Shown here in pieces: positions 37,201 to 50,200 of a stretch of DNA of 64,000 nucleotides (the stretch's first letter is position 1; each line of letters opens with the position of its first letter). Below the pieces are notes generated by a model. That model was not told the origin of the DNA and searched no databases. It was given only the letters and a program-made list of their open reading frames with translations. Position numbers and translations under genes: made by a program. The stretch is from Nephromyces sp. MM_2019 (Eukaryota; Apicomplexa; Aconoidasida; Nephromycida): NCBI GenBank assembly GCA_015657535.1, contig JADHZB010002041.1, positions 170,749-234,748 of the forward strand, in the 5' to 3' direction.

Positions 37201-40200
37201 AAAGTTTATGAAACTTGGAAAAATCCTTGTATATAGCGAGTCTTGAAGGGTTAAACGAAAGGAGAAAATAAGAAGGCATAAAAAAAGCAAAGAAAATTTT
37301 GCAAATGAATAATTATATCCGCATAAAAACAAAATAAAAACTTCAAGAGTAATCAAATAAACACAGTGGGGAACAACATATACTCAGGGATAGATTCAAC
37401 ATATACTTGCATGCATTAATGAATGCCCATTCACAAAAGATTATGCATATAGAAGTTGCACAAGAAAGACGCCTGTGGAGCCTCCTAGCAAGCACAAATC
37501 AATCGTAAAATGCAAGGCATCCCTCCAAACTTTCCCCTGATACGATGGAAAGAGTATTAGATAAAATCAAAAATCTCAACAAAGAATATCTAAAACGGGA
37601 TTGTGAAAGCTAAAAGACCTAAACTCGCTCATACCTTTAAAAAAAGCCATAGCTGAAGGCGGCCCCAATATCGCAAATGCTTCTCCTTTCTAAAATCACA
37701 CATAATACATTCCCAAATTTGCAAACGAGCCTTAAGGCGGATCATCTCACAAATGCAAAAAAAGGCAGTAAGAAAATGCAACTAAGTAGTAAGCTATGCT
37801 CATACAATTCAAAGTCAAAACGGCGAAATGATGATAAAGCATGACTAGGGCAGCAATTTATATGGAGAAATTTCAATATGAGTATAATAACAGCGGAAAA
37901 TTCTAGGCATGTATCACTTAGTGCACAATGCAAGCCTGAAAGGCTTATAACTCAAGGCAATTGACTCTTAATCAGCGCCAAAATACGGAGCAGACTAGCA
38001 AATACAAAAGGTAGATGACTAGCTCTTGCAAAGTTATCGAAATTCTTACCATCACGAAGCAAAAAAATTGCCCTACTGAAATGGCACCTTGCACTGCCAA
38101 AACCAACAAATAATAGACTGAAGCATTTTGCGCAATCATCACACAATACTCCTATATAGCAGTAATCACGATGCTAAAGCTATATTCCTATAAAAAACTG
38201 TGATTAAATGTGTCGTGTGTGCCTGTGTGTGTGTTCAAACTATGGTAGCAGAGGCTAGGCGCTAGTCACAATGCGGGTGCCAAAAAACACAAAGTACGAT
38301 TTAAACGTGCTAAAATATAATACCAGAAGAGTTTAACCTTATTTATCGAGAAAAAAAAGGCATAAAAATATAAGCGACCTTAATTTTCTGGCAAACAAAG
38401 GGTTAGCAGAGATTCGGCTAGTAGCCATAGCTACTTGCGAAACTCAGATAATAAGCAGTAAAGAAGATTCTACGGATTGTAGGTACTTTTTTGAATATTT
38501 TGATATGCTACCAATTCAAATTGAAAATAATTTTATTCAGCTTCCGAAGTTAAATATGCATGAGATTATACAAATCGGATTTCAGCAATGAAAGTTCCAT
38601 GATAGCTTCTAGAAGGAAACAAAGAGGGGTTTTCATTGCTTCATATTGTGAGAGGAGGAAAGCAGTTTAAATAATCACAAAAACACCCAGCTAACTAACC
38701 CACATTCATAGAATTATAAAATTTACAGATACTCCATAGAAGACTAAAGAACAAAAGGCAATATAAACTAGAAAAAGCCGAGAAACAGGTATAGCAACAG
38801 GCAAATAAGTAGTGAGACACCATGCACAGCGGCTTACAAGAGATGGCTATACAGGAGCTGCATGCACGGAGGAAACATTTTCTTCCAAACCTGAGGAATA
38901 ACGGGTTAAAGGTTTAATGAAAGGGGGAGTGACATGGATAATACACACATTATGGCTCTAAATAAAAGCTCAAAACCCGAGAAGAGGGTTAATATAAAGC
39001 ACCAGAAAAACAAAGGACATAAAAGGCAAAAACATCAAACATTAGCAATGCAGAGACATTGCTAAACACGCAGAAAACACCTCGAACATAGCTCAAAACT
39101 CTAATAAACAGAGCTTGGATTTGTAGACAAAATTAACATGTATTACTTCGGGTAGGGCTGCTGGAGTAAGCCTTTGATCAGAAGACTCCGATACTGCGAA
39201 CTTCTCACCTGCAAAATAAAAAAAATTAGATATTTAATGAGCTGATTGGCATGGTAATAGAGCCAAAACATAAAAATTTGTGAGCTAGCAAAGAAACTCC
39301 TACAAAGATATGCTGCTGATCATCTAAATAGACATGACTATATTATAAAAATTATTGCAGAACATCACTCAGACATGTTGCCTCCCTTCTACAATCTTTC
39401 GACATGAAACAGGAAAAACCAAACAAAGAAAACGTCTATTCCTAAAAGTGTTTGTAGTAAATTTATCGTCAGCTTCGCTTTTACGTTCGACATTCCCCCC
39501 ATATACATACGAGGAGGATAGTAGTGTGCTAAACACGAGCAAAAACAACACCTATTAAACTAAATTGATCATACCTCAGATTCGAAAACACATTTTTTTC
39601 CACACACTATCAGGGAGAGAAAACACAAATATATATGAATATAAGAGCTGAGTAAAGGCAAGTCGACTAAACCTTTATCAAAAAAACACAGTGGCAGAGG
39701 GTAGTTGACAAATTTTACAAGATTTTATGCAGAAGCATCAAGCTAACCAGAGTGCAATTTAGGGAGATCCGCGATAAAATCTCGAATTCGGCTGTCTAAA
39801 AATACATTTTTCTGCAATTAAAAAAAGAAAAAAATCATTTAAATGCAAAATTCCGCACAATGTAAGATTTCTCCGTGAACTAAAGGAGTAAATTTCTTAA
39901 AAAAACACCTTCTCTTCCCGAATTTCTATTTTCAAGAAAAACAAAATTATAATAGGCAGTATTATGGAGTTGACATCAAGTTTAGCTACTCATTATATCA
40001 ACTATCATACTTTAAGCAATGTAAATAAGTATATATACTATTTATAAATCCCAAGGTAATTCAAAAAAGATTCAAAAATACATAAATTTATAAAAAAACC
40101 AAAGAAGTTTTCATTATACAAATCGCTTGCTTAATCATATCCATATCTTGACAAGCAGAACCACAAGGAAAAAGTAGCCGCATTCTATGCTGAAACATCA

Positions 40201-43200
40201 CTATTGCAATGCATCCAAATCCTAATGAATAGAGCAAGAGAAACGGCTGTACATAAACTTCAATGGGAAGTAAGCAAAACAAACTAGAGAGGGAGAGTTG
40301 ATAGCATAAATGTTTAGTTATTCATAATTATATATTATTCTCTAGGTAACTGGGTACCCCAAAAATACTTTGGTAAAGGCGTAGATGAAGAAGACTATGT
40401 TTGGATACCCATAGCGTTGAATCAGTTTAATAAATTCAGCCAATCACAAGTTGAGTTTCGAAAATTTTCAAAAGTCTTCAAAACAGAAATTCAACTAGAT
40501 CGTATTCTCTACAAAATATAGCCTGCAATCTGAAGCTATAAAACGATGAATTTATCGGTATTTAGACAGCGAAGCAAATCATCTAAAACAATAGAATTTC
40601 TCCTGCATAAGTTTATACTAAGACATATGAAGCAGCAAATTTTGATTTAGCAATAAACGTGGTGAATTTTCCAGTGCGCAAGCAAGCCTTCAATAAACAC
40701 CTTGGAAGGCTTTCAGAGATATTCTGTATAATAGATTACTCAGAATACAGAGATTTCAACTAAACTCTAGAACTTTTAGACTAGTAAAAAGCTTACTTGT
40801 AAAATATGCAGATTGATACACAGCCATAGCAGTATGAAGTATTTTGGAAACAACTAGGAGGAAGAAACATACACTACTAGTCATTGCGAGAATGATTCCA
40901 CAATAAAAGCAGCGAGATAAGAATAGAGAACTGTTTTTTGATAAACTAGCAAGACTGTTGAGATGGAAGATATGTACGCACTGATGATGCAGCAATTTTA
41001 ACGAAAATCAGTCGGTAGCGTCAGAGTAAAAAAATCCTTCGCAGTCAAAAATTCGAGGTCCTTACAGACTCTAGAAGAGCATAGACAAAAACGCAGCAGA
41101 GTAATTTTATGCAGGGGATTAAAAGGGTATCAATTAGCTTACTCCAACACGGAATATAATCCAATTGATAGCAATAGAGCAAGTTTTAGTTCATCGTATT
41201 TCATTTAGCCTTATCCCTCTTTACGTATTGAACAAAATTGATAAATCTTCGTCTTTCATATAAGAATGCAGAGAAATGGCAAAATCATAAAGCAAAAAAA
41301 ATCTTCAGGAGTAAAAGCCTCTTGAAGATTACCTGGAGCAGTAGCTGGCGCTTCCCCAGCAGATCAAATGATGCATTGATCAAAGCCCTAAAGTTTCAAG
41401 GTACGCAGAAAAAAAGTGATTTTCACTTAAAACATCAATTTAAAACTCTTAAACGCGTGGTTTAGCAGTTTCAGCCCCCTCATATATACCTTGCAAGGAT
41501 GCCCTTAAAAACGGTAAAAGTATGCGAGACATTTCATACTAGAATTGCTGAAACCAAGAAGAAAATACAAAGACTGAGGAAGTAGCAGTAGAAGCACACA
41601 AATTTATTTAGTTTCCCCTACTTTGCGTTTGAATCAAGAAATACTCTCGTAGATTCATCTTCCCCAACTTTCCGCTGATTTTGCAAAAACTAGCAAAATA
41701 TCTCAAAGATCGCTTTAATTACCTGAAACGGGAAATTACTATGGAATTCATTTTGGAGGGAGGAACAAAGGCAAAACCATCTGAAAATATGTATACAAAA
41801 AAAAACAAGAATCGGATATTTTGTGCTTGAAAGTAAATCTTTTTTCGAATAGCAAATACCTTCAATTATGACCATAATCGGTAAGAGCATAGAGCTTCGA
41901 GCAAAGAGGCTTGCAGTAGAGAAAAAGGAAATTCATGAAAAATAAAAAAAGAGAATTTACAGCGCGTTATGCTGCGATGATACCTCTCCTCAAGAGTAAC
42001 GAGTTTTTTTGCAAGTAATAAAATACACTATATAAGTGAGAAGCTGGTCTTACAACCCTCGAATTAGCGGGCGATACCTTTCACAAAAACTTCTCGATTC
42101 CTCACTAGCAGGGAGGCATCCGGGTAGAACTTGACCTGCAATGAAATCGCGAGAAAAATTGCTGATTTTAAATAGATAAAATGTGCTGTGCCGCTGAAAA
42201 GGAAGAAGGAGAAAATAACGATTCCTGCCAGTCTATTAAAGTGAAAATAACCGAATAAATTTCAGTAAATATCCGTATTCCTGAAAAATCACTGCTCAAA
42301 AAGGCAAATGCTGCAAACGTAAATATTAGACAAAAATCGTGCGCATTAAAGGACATGAAGATAAAGAAGAAGATAAACACAAAGAAGATAAAAATATTCT
42401 CAAAAAAGCATGGAAGAAACCACAGTAAAGCTTTAAAATCAAGATGCACTCTGGGAAGCACAAACATTTCATCTTTCTGTGTTTTTTCAAAAACAAAAGA
42501 TTACTGTGAGACTAATGCTTATAGTGCATCTCACATTGCTCAATGCTCCACTAGTGAATTTCCTTTTTACAGCTTTTTCAAGTTTCTAGGTCTTACTGCT
42601 ATCATATATTTCTGTTCATTTTGAGATCTCAAATTGCAGTTAATCTTAAATTTATAGATAGTTCCCCCCCAAACTCATCTTCACTGCCCTTACATGCTCT
42701 TCTCATTTTTTATAAGCAATGATATCTCACTTGCTACTTGAAATCTCTTTGAAAATTTTCAAAGACCTCTATTCGTCACACCGACCAGTTTTGCTTTAAA
42801 AAAACCTACTTTTCAACCCAATAAGCTGATCTTTGATCAGCGATATAAGCAAAAATTGAAAAGCTCTGCATTCTACAGAAGCCGTAGCTGAAGTGAATAG
42901 CCAGAATAGCCATTCCATCCAATTTGGCATACAAAACTATGCTTATAGTCGAATTTAACATCAAGAAAACATCAAAAAACGTGGAAACTCTGAAGAAGCT
43001 GAAAAAAACAAAGTATCAACAGGTGATTCCCAAGATTTCGGATAGCTTATTCATAATTAAGAGAGAAAATGGCTCAAAACCAAACAGGAAAGAAGCATTC
43101 AAACAAGTGGAACACCAAAGATAAGATAAAATTTCTCATTCTAAGACCTAGGGAGCGTGGAAATGAATAAAAAAAGCTATTAAGGTATAGCTAGCTTCAT

Positions 43201-46200
43201 ACCAGTATACCTTCACCACAAAAACTTTAATCTTCAGGTAAAATAGAGGAATATCAAGCATCAACTAATTTTCTACTTCTATCAAGACTAAAAAACTTGC
43301 TGAAACCGTGTGCTTTCTCTTTGAATCTGTTTATTCTTTCATCGACACAAAACTCCAATGGAAGGAAGCAAGCCGTATCATTGGTGGGTTAAATTCGATT
43401 TCAGCCCTATTTTTTCTCCCTTCAAATAGAGCAAAGATTTGCTAGTCAGCGAAGAATAAATTTTTTTTTCGGTATATTGGCTAACGCTGAGCTTAACAAC
43501 GAGTTAAGCGTATTTAGCAACTACTTTCTTCAGCAGTTATCAGTTTCTTTTGACGAGATATACGTTTTCATAGATTTCAACCTTTAGCACTCTATCATTT
43601 ACTTCCGTTTGAAGAAGAAAAAAATTTCATTTTTTTTTCTTTTTTACAAAAAAAATCTAATTCTTTGTTAGTGAATGTATGTTTTATATTTTTAACTAAA
43701 ATCAGATGCTACTGAAACAGCTGATTTTTTCGTATAAAAAAATTTCATGCGTTTAATAATTTTGTAAAAAAATTTGGATTTAATCATCAAACAAAACATC
43801 AAATAAAAACACTTTTTACCCTGTAAAACAGCGACATTCCTTCTGTATTATGAAATTTAGAGCACTTTTCCCAAAGAGAATTTTTTTCATAATCTGCCGG
43901 CTTTGTGTACTGCGGGAAAATCAAGATAAAAAGGCCGAAATCAATTAATTTCAAAAAATTACGAAATCAGATATTGGCATTGTGAAGAGGAAGGAATAAA
44001 ATTGCTAAATTAAAGAGATAAAACAAGAAGGAATGGCTATTTAAAATATATGATGTGTAACTGTAAAATTAATCACTAACAAATTAAAGCACTAAAACGA
44101 TTTTGTTGTATTAGGTGCTGTATTACTCTTGAAGAGCATTTGGTGCTACTAGTAGCTTCATAAATCGGCAGTCTCTTTGGTCTACTCGAAAAAAGTCAAA
44201 ACACTGCTTCTATTCCGCCAGAACCATATCTCAGCGAGCTCTTCTCACCTCCATACAGCAGAATAAACCTGCTAAGAAATAGCATTTCAAACAAAAAATT
44301 ATACCCATAAAATCATAGATATCCGTGCATTTGAAGGAAAAAGCTTAGAATCTACAAGAACTAGGAATTATAAAGTCTTTAAAAAGATGAAATTTGATCT
44401 CAAAATAACCAGCAAATTCGGCATAAAAGACGAGGTAGCTGCTACATGTTCAGCTATCGATACTCTTAACTATTCATTGAGTTTAGAGGCAAAAGAAGCA
44501 GCCCACTAAAGGTAGCATTTTTTCTTAAATAGTTTTAGCACACACTCAGTTAGGCTTAAAACATTGGATCTAGTATATTTATTACATCATCTAGAGATTG
44601 ATACTTTTAGAGCGTGATCACTAGCAAAGGTGTTATCACGAGCAATAAAATCAGCGAAATTGAAGATTTTGAAGGCAAATTTTAATGGAAAACTAAACAG
44701 CTGTGTGTACAAGCTAGGCGAATTATTGCAGGAAGCAATAAAACTTGGAAGATTTTGTAGCAGCTCCGACAAACACACACAGCAAACCTTTTTCAATGAA
44801 GTAACGATACCGTTTCATAGTCAAAGCCTTCATTCCGGAGAAAAATATCAAAGAGAGGCTGATTGGTTAGTTGTGCTGTATCTCGAAGACGTTCTAAAGA
44901 AGAGAGATAAATTGGAGAATCGGGGGGAGCTTGCGCACCTTCAGAAAACCAGTAATAAAACTATGCAAAAGCAAGCTAACACACACTACACAAGGGAGAG
45001 GTAGGTATATCAAGAAGTTTAAAGTTGTTTTAATAGGTTTAATTTTTTTCTATTTTCATGAAAAGCGGAACAAGGTGGAAGACCAGCATGAGAAGAAGAA
45101 GATGATGATTATCAGAGGGAGAAGACAAAGAGAATCAGAAGAAGATGAAGAGTATGAAAAGAGAATAATTTCAAGCAGAGGCGACAAATGCTTTTGAGTT
45201 CATAAAACTATACTATATCAAGCAGGGGCTTTTTTGAATTCCTTTGATTTTACAGAAATCTATTGTATTATCAAATAAGGAAGCTAATCACAAAAAAACC
45301 ACATTCAAAGCAAAAATACAAAAACATTCAACCAGCCGTATCCATCCTCAGATAATCTTCAAACAAAAATATATATATAACCTAGTTTATAGAAAAGCAA
45401 CGCAGATTCCTGTTTGATAAACCACTCCTGCTTATCCCGAAATTGAGAAAACCTAATGAAGAAGCAAATCAAACTTGAAGAAAGCGGGGTAAATATCAAA
45501 AATAAAAGATTTTCATAACAAATCCTCATCATTCCCTACTTATAGCAACACACTGAAGAATATACTCAAAGCATACAGATTAAGATTCCAGCTAATGCTT
45601 GGGGAAGAAAGTTAGAGCCTGGAAAAATTTGGATATAAATCAAAATGTGGGGGGGTGGGGTGGGTTATGCATATGAAACTACCAGCATGAGTCGACTATA
45701 TATGTGTGAACCCATGAGTATAGGTATTTAGTGTGTGATGCTATCAGTACGCGCAAGCTGCGAGGCTACGTTAGGCGAACAATAGCAAAAAGCTGAACTA
45801 TTGATGAAGTCCTAAAAAATAAAGAAGGAGCTTAAGCGAGCTTATATCGCTATAATAGTATCTCCAAATAAACTGTTGATTCCTGGAAATTTCAAAATCT
45901 TCAATTAAAGATATTTTTATACTACGAAGAAGGCTCCACAAAGCATCTTCTGACTCGCCAAAAAGGGGCTAGAATATAAGCATGTATATCAAATAGAAAA
46001 ACTGGATCTTTCTGGGAAGCAAAAACTTGTCTGTTTCAAGAGCACTTAGAAATAAGAGGCAAGCACAAAGAACCTTAAGAGTAGAGAGAAAAATTCAAGT
46101 ACTCAATTACAGCAGAGAAATTAATTATATTTTGTTGGCTTTTTGAAATGCAGAATCAAAATTCTTCCTCATTTCCTTCTTCTTCATCTTCCTCTACTTT

Positions 46201-49200
46201 ATCTTCATAATCGCCTTCGTCTTCTTCTTCTTATTCAACTTCCTCTGCTTTTTCTCCATCAACTTCTTCTTCTTTGCCTTCTCACCCTCTACCACACACA
46301 ACAGATTAATCCTAAACACAGATGCAGTAAGATAATGATCAATTAGCAGCTTTTCGTCCCCACATTTACACGTTTCCGCGTAAAATAGCGAAAGAACGGC
46401 TCAAAAACTAGAGAGCATCAAGGCTACCATAGATATTCAAGATATAAGAACCAGAGCTTTCCCGCACTGAAAAGTATATGATAATTACGCAAATTATTGG
46501 GTGATGAGCAGAACGTTGCAAAAACTGAATAAATTCATCAAAATCTCAAAGAAAAAAGCATCAACTCGCAGCCATCCACACCAAAGACTACGTAAAAACA
46601 AAAAAAGAGCTTTGGTGCTGAAGAAAGATCGGCTTCTTATCTAATAACTACACAGTGATTGAAGACCTAACACACAATGAAACACTCACTAAAAAATATA
46701 GCGAATTCATTCAGATAACCCTCTGAAGATGATGATAAAGCTCATCTAAATATGTATACGTCATAAACTTTACCATCCGATACATTCAAATTCCACTTTT
46801 TAAACAAAATCTAACAATCACAAGGATGAAGATGCAGAATGTTGAGATTGTGCTAACAAACTGCTTGAAAACTCCTACAAAAGCAACCCACAGTAAATAC
46901 TTAATGCTAGAGGCTAGTTTCTACTGCTTCATTCTTAGCATGCAAAATAAGCAGAGATTCTTTTGCGGAGGCTGTGCGTACACAAACAAAGCTTATTTTA
47001 CTAGATTAAAGTATATATATTTCATCACTGAAGAACTCTCATATAACTTAATTTTCTTGAGAAGCAACACACACTGATACTCTCAAAGCTGATCAAAAGG
47101 GAGCGTTTGCGCCTCCACGTCTTACAAGCATCTGCAGCTTAAATTTTTATGATCTTAATACTCCAAAAAAGTATCAGCGCAAGCTTGAGGGTTCTTCAAT
47201 GCTAGAACAAAGCAATATTGCAGCTCGTCGCATCCATCAACTGATAAAACAAACGAAAATGCGCACAAACACGCATAAATGCACTCAGTACTAACTTATA
47301 TTTGAAAATTGTAACGTAGTTCCACTAGAGATGTGAAAGAAATTCGATATACTTACGCTAAACGCAAGATGTAGTGGGATACAACGTCTTTGAGTAGGAG
47401 CTTATATCTTTCCTCCTGATTCTTAAAGCTAGCTTCATTCAGTCGTAAACCACTCTTTAGTAGTCGCTCAGACAAAACCATAGCGTGTCGCCTACGCTCT
47501 TCATTCGAATGTTCACCCAATACGGTAGAATCAATCTGCTGCAACACTACATTCAAAAAAAAAGTGAAGAGAAATTTGCACTAAATTTTGGAGATAGGGA
47601 GAACTTGAAGATGATATATTGCAATGTGTGTGAAGTACACGAGAAGCTTCACCGTATAGTTGGAAGAAATTTTCGCACAGATTGCATGATTTACCCTAAT
47701 AAGACAAAATCAAACATTCACAACCAGCTTAACAAGAGAAAACCATTCCATAAAAAATCCAATATATATATATATAGTAGGCTAACTTAATCAATTTTAA
47801 TGGAGCGTTGTTTATTTAAAATATTCAACCCTTTAGCATTGCACTTGCCCATAAAAAGTTGGAGAGAAAAACCGGTAAAACACCACAAGAAGATGCGACA
47901 CTAGTTGTCTAGCGAGAAGGGTGTACATACAAGTTCCTTACTTTGATTTTTTTTTAATTTGCTAGAAAATAAATTTTTATTTATTTTTTGAGTTAATACT
48001 TTCTATTTTCTGCTTTGGAAAAAGCATTTCATTCCAAAAATTTTTATCAAATTTGTTTCCCACTGCAGTGAGTTGCAAATTATTATTATTATCAGTGCAA
48101 TTTTTAAAAGATTTTACTTCATTCTTTCAAAAAAATCGATACAAATACTTAATGTAGGCGTACGAATAATACGAAGTCGTTAAAAAATAAATTTAGAGGA
48201 AATAATCACTTCATTGGATTCTAAAAAATGGGAAAATTATAATTATGATGCGGGAATTTAGGCGTTCTAAGATATAGTAATTAAACAAAAAGGAATAAAT
48301 TAGTCATAGCAAAAAGACATCAAACATGCAGAAAAAAAGTTATATAATATATAGAATCTCGGGTCTCTCAAATTTTAAAAATTTATCCGCTATGGAAAAA
48401 AAAATCCTTTTAGGCCCCCTCTAAAACCTCCCCCAGCTTCCTCCAAGCCCCCTCTGAAACCCCCTCTGAAACCCCTTTGAACACCCTTCCACCACTTTGT
48501 ACTCCCCTTTGAACACCCTCTAACTACCTTCCACCCCCTCTGATCCCCCTCCTCGGAACCCACTTCTAAACTCTCCAACCATCTCCAAACTCTCTCCAAC
48601 CCCTCTCCAACCCCTCTCCAACCGCCTCCACCCCTCTGCAACAAAAAAGCAATTATTTTCTCCTCATGTTGGTTAAATCATGAATTTATGTGTATTTTGC
48701 ACCTGACATTGTAGCAAAAAGTACTGGTAGTTGCAGTGGGATTAGCATTATTAGTGGTAGCAGTGCACATATACACACACACTCTTATAACCAATTCCTC
48801 GTGTGATTTCCATGGAAAAGTTCTCCACAGTATGCCAATGTAGGAATTTTTTATCACCCTATAATCTTACTTTTAATCCACATATGTAATTTCATCATTT
48901 TCTACATGATATAATGCTAAAAGGCCCATTTAAATAAACCACTTAAGCATTTCAAGCAATCTACTTTTTAACAAAAAAACCTGATTAAATCTACAGCCAC
49001 ACCTTCAAGTCGTCGTAGTGCAAATTCCTCGAAATCCTCGATTGAGACGGTTCCAGTAATAGGAGGATCTTGATACATTGTCATTGGCCATTTCAAATCC
49101 GCATAGAATGAAGATTCAAAGCCTTGAAGAGACCAATCATTTTGGCTCTTCTCCAAGTAAGCAGCTTCATCTCCAGGAAGTTCAGTTGAAACACGCAGCT

Positions 49201-49213
49201 TTTTGATCACCAT
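34238..49213 (-). CDS. PRIM2: DNA primase large subunit (PRI2/PRIM2)
   Basis: Regulatory Fe-S subunit of the Pol alpha-primase complex. Phase-matched exons in transcript order: 49213-48995 (start; DPPITGTVSIEDFEEFALRR), 47538-47357 (DVVSHYILRLA; family 'SHFILRLAY'), possibly 45968-45926, 42280-42252 and 42135-42078 (EIYS/VKFYPDASLLVRNREVFV; 'IYK.PF.DAL.L.R.R.V.L'), 41674-41622, 41387-41333, 39811-39748, 39208-39147, 38743-38727 (17 nt), 38608-38572, 37745-37635 (HLRYWGRLQLWLFLK), 37030-36954 (GAGINLDEMLSIMRSEW), 35474-35378 (YGQEGKRVSHTPYGCRKIL), 34821-34731 (GESHGCPF), 34612-34517 (LSCVEFFVQKHPGSL), 34323-34271 (NHPNSFFVESSKY), read on to TAA at 34238-34240. All four Fe-S cysteines are present: WEC, YGC, HGC and LSC. 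Exons for roughly 70-100 residues between 47.3 and 42.3 kb, and one link between 42078 and 41674, are unresolved. Tentative exons 41988-41961 and 41909-41860 fit each other but not the next acceptor. Confidence 0.85.
38210..38236. repeat. Short GT microsatellite
   Basis: Interrupted GTGTGTGC/CTGTGTGTGTG run inside an intron of the PRI2 gene. Confidence 0.7.
48401..48645. repeat. C-rich degenerate minisatellite in PRI2 intron 1
   Basis: About 245 bp of strongly strand-asymmetric C-rich sequence on +, built from imperfect 12-16-bp units such as CCCCTCTCCAAC, CCCCCTCTGAAAC and CCCTTTGAACA. It lies in the first PRI2 intron between exons 49213-48995 and 47538-47357. On the transcribed pre-mRNA it reads as G-rich GGGG-containing repeats that could fold into G-quadruplexes. 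An 84-codon minus frame through it, almost only Gly, Trp, Glu, Arg and Val, is a repeat translation and not a gene. Confidence 0.8.
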
Positions 49214-49813
49214 GGCAGTAAAATTATAGTCGTATAAAGTACAAGCCTATTCTCAAGGAAAAAGACAAGCTTTCAGCTGAAGACACTCGATTAAAATGCA
49301 AGATACTGTGTTAAGCCTGACGAAAAGGGATGATAAACCAAAGTGATGAGGAAGCTTAATAAAAATAGGAGCTTCTGGCTTCACTCGTTTCTCTTTTTGG
49401 TTGATACTATTTATAAGACAAGACTGAAGAAAAGCTCTTGAAATTATAAAAAACTCAAAATTGTGGCAGAAGGAACTTTATTAGCTAGAAGCCTTAAGTT
49501 CCTAGTATCAATGGTTTATCTACAATACGTAGCTATAGCGAAAGAAATGTTAAATAATCCCGTCAACACAAGACATTTCTAGTCTGTCACCTTTAGCTGA
49601 AGAAAATGCCGAATCATTCCTCGTCAAGACACTTTTAATCTTTACTTTGTCTATGCAGGCTTTTTCCTGTTTTTATACAAAAATGATGGGAATGGTATCA
49701 TTTCCTTTGCATTGCTTATTAGCTACATTGGAAAACAAAATCTTTCTGATTTTAATTGATTCAACTAAAAATCGTTCAACAAACAAAGTAGCGTTAGGCA
49801 GCATCCTCCAGTT

Positions 49814-50200
49814 ATGGTGTCTTTGAAGAGATCCAACATAGTAGAAAGGGATCCCGTGAGGAAGGAGCGAAGGAGTCACGCGTATCAATCCATAGTGCTT
49901 CCACAAAAATCATACAGCTATGTTACGCATAGCCAAGACGTTCTACAAAAACCTTCATGTGAGACGCAAAGCAGCGTTAGCAGGAGGGTTAGGAGCAATT
50001 TTGTATACTATTATATACAAAATTTATACCGAGTAATAGAAGGAATAGCTAGTGAAAATACTCCTCTATTCTGTGAGCATATCTTTTATATAAAGAGCTT
50101 TGGACTCTACAACAGCAGCTCCATTAGCCTTTTTGCGTGTGATGCACGACGTGGGGTCAGTAGCTTAATCAGCGGGGCACTACGAGACCGGCCACGGTGA
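49814..50200 (+). CDS. Hypothetical open frame, doubtful
   Basis: 128 codons, MVSLKRSNIVERDPVRKERR at the start, basic and Ser/Tyr-rich, without recognised domain. It lies about 600 bp upstream of the PRI2 start on the opposite strand. A 77-codon frame overlaps it on the minus strand. Length alone supports it; chance is a fair alternative. Confidence 0.25.
   Translation: MVSLKRSNIVERDPVRKERRSHAYQSIVLPQKSYSYVTHSQDVLQKPSCETQSSVSRRVRSNFVYYYIQNLYRVIEGIASENTPLFCEHIFYIKSFGLYNSSSISLFACDARRGVSSLISGALRDRPR

Noticed and set aside
37742..37933. Minus frame with Cys-Pro segment NCCPSHALSSFRRFDF considered as the primase Fe-S exon
   Set aside because: The exon at 37745-37635 read from ATGATCCGC supplies the cysteine, matches phase with the preceding exon and gives normal family spacing, so this frame is intronic.
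38050..38093. Candidate primase exon QGAISVGQFFCFVM
   Set aside because: Good splice signals, but it needs phase 1 upstream while the preceding confirmed exon ends in phase 0, and the protein aligns without it.
45740..45790. YCSPNVASQLA on the minus strand as the primase exon following ILRLA
   Set aside because: It fits the YC after ILRLA but lacks the 'EELRRWF' continuation and has no donor. The 45968-45926 segment is a better but still tentative candidate.
46143..46346. Leu-rich + frame over CTTCTTC repeats
   Set aside because: Low-complexity pyrimidine tract with no start context or splice support.
48390..48644. 84-codon Gly/Trp/Glu-rich minus frame
   Set aside because: It is the translation of a C-rich tandem repeat inside a primase intron.
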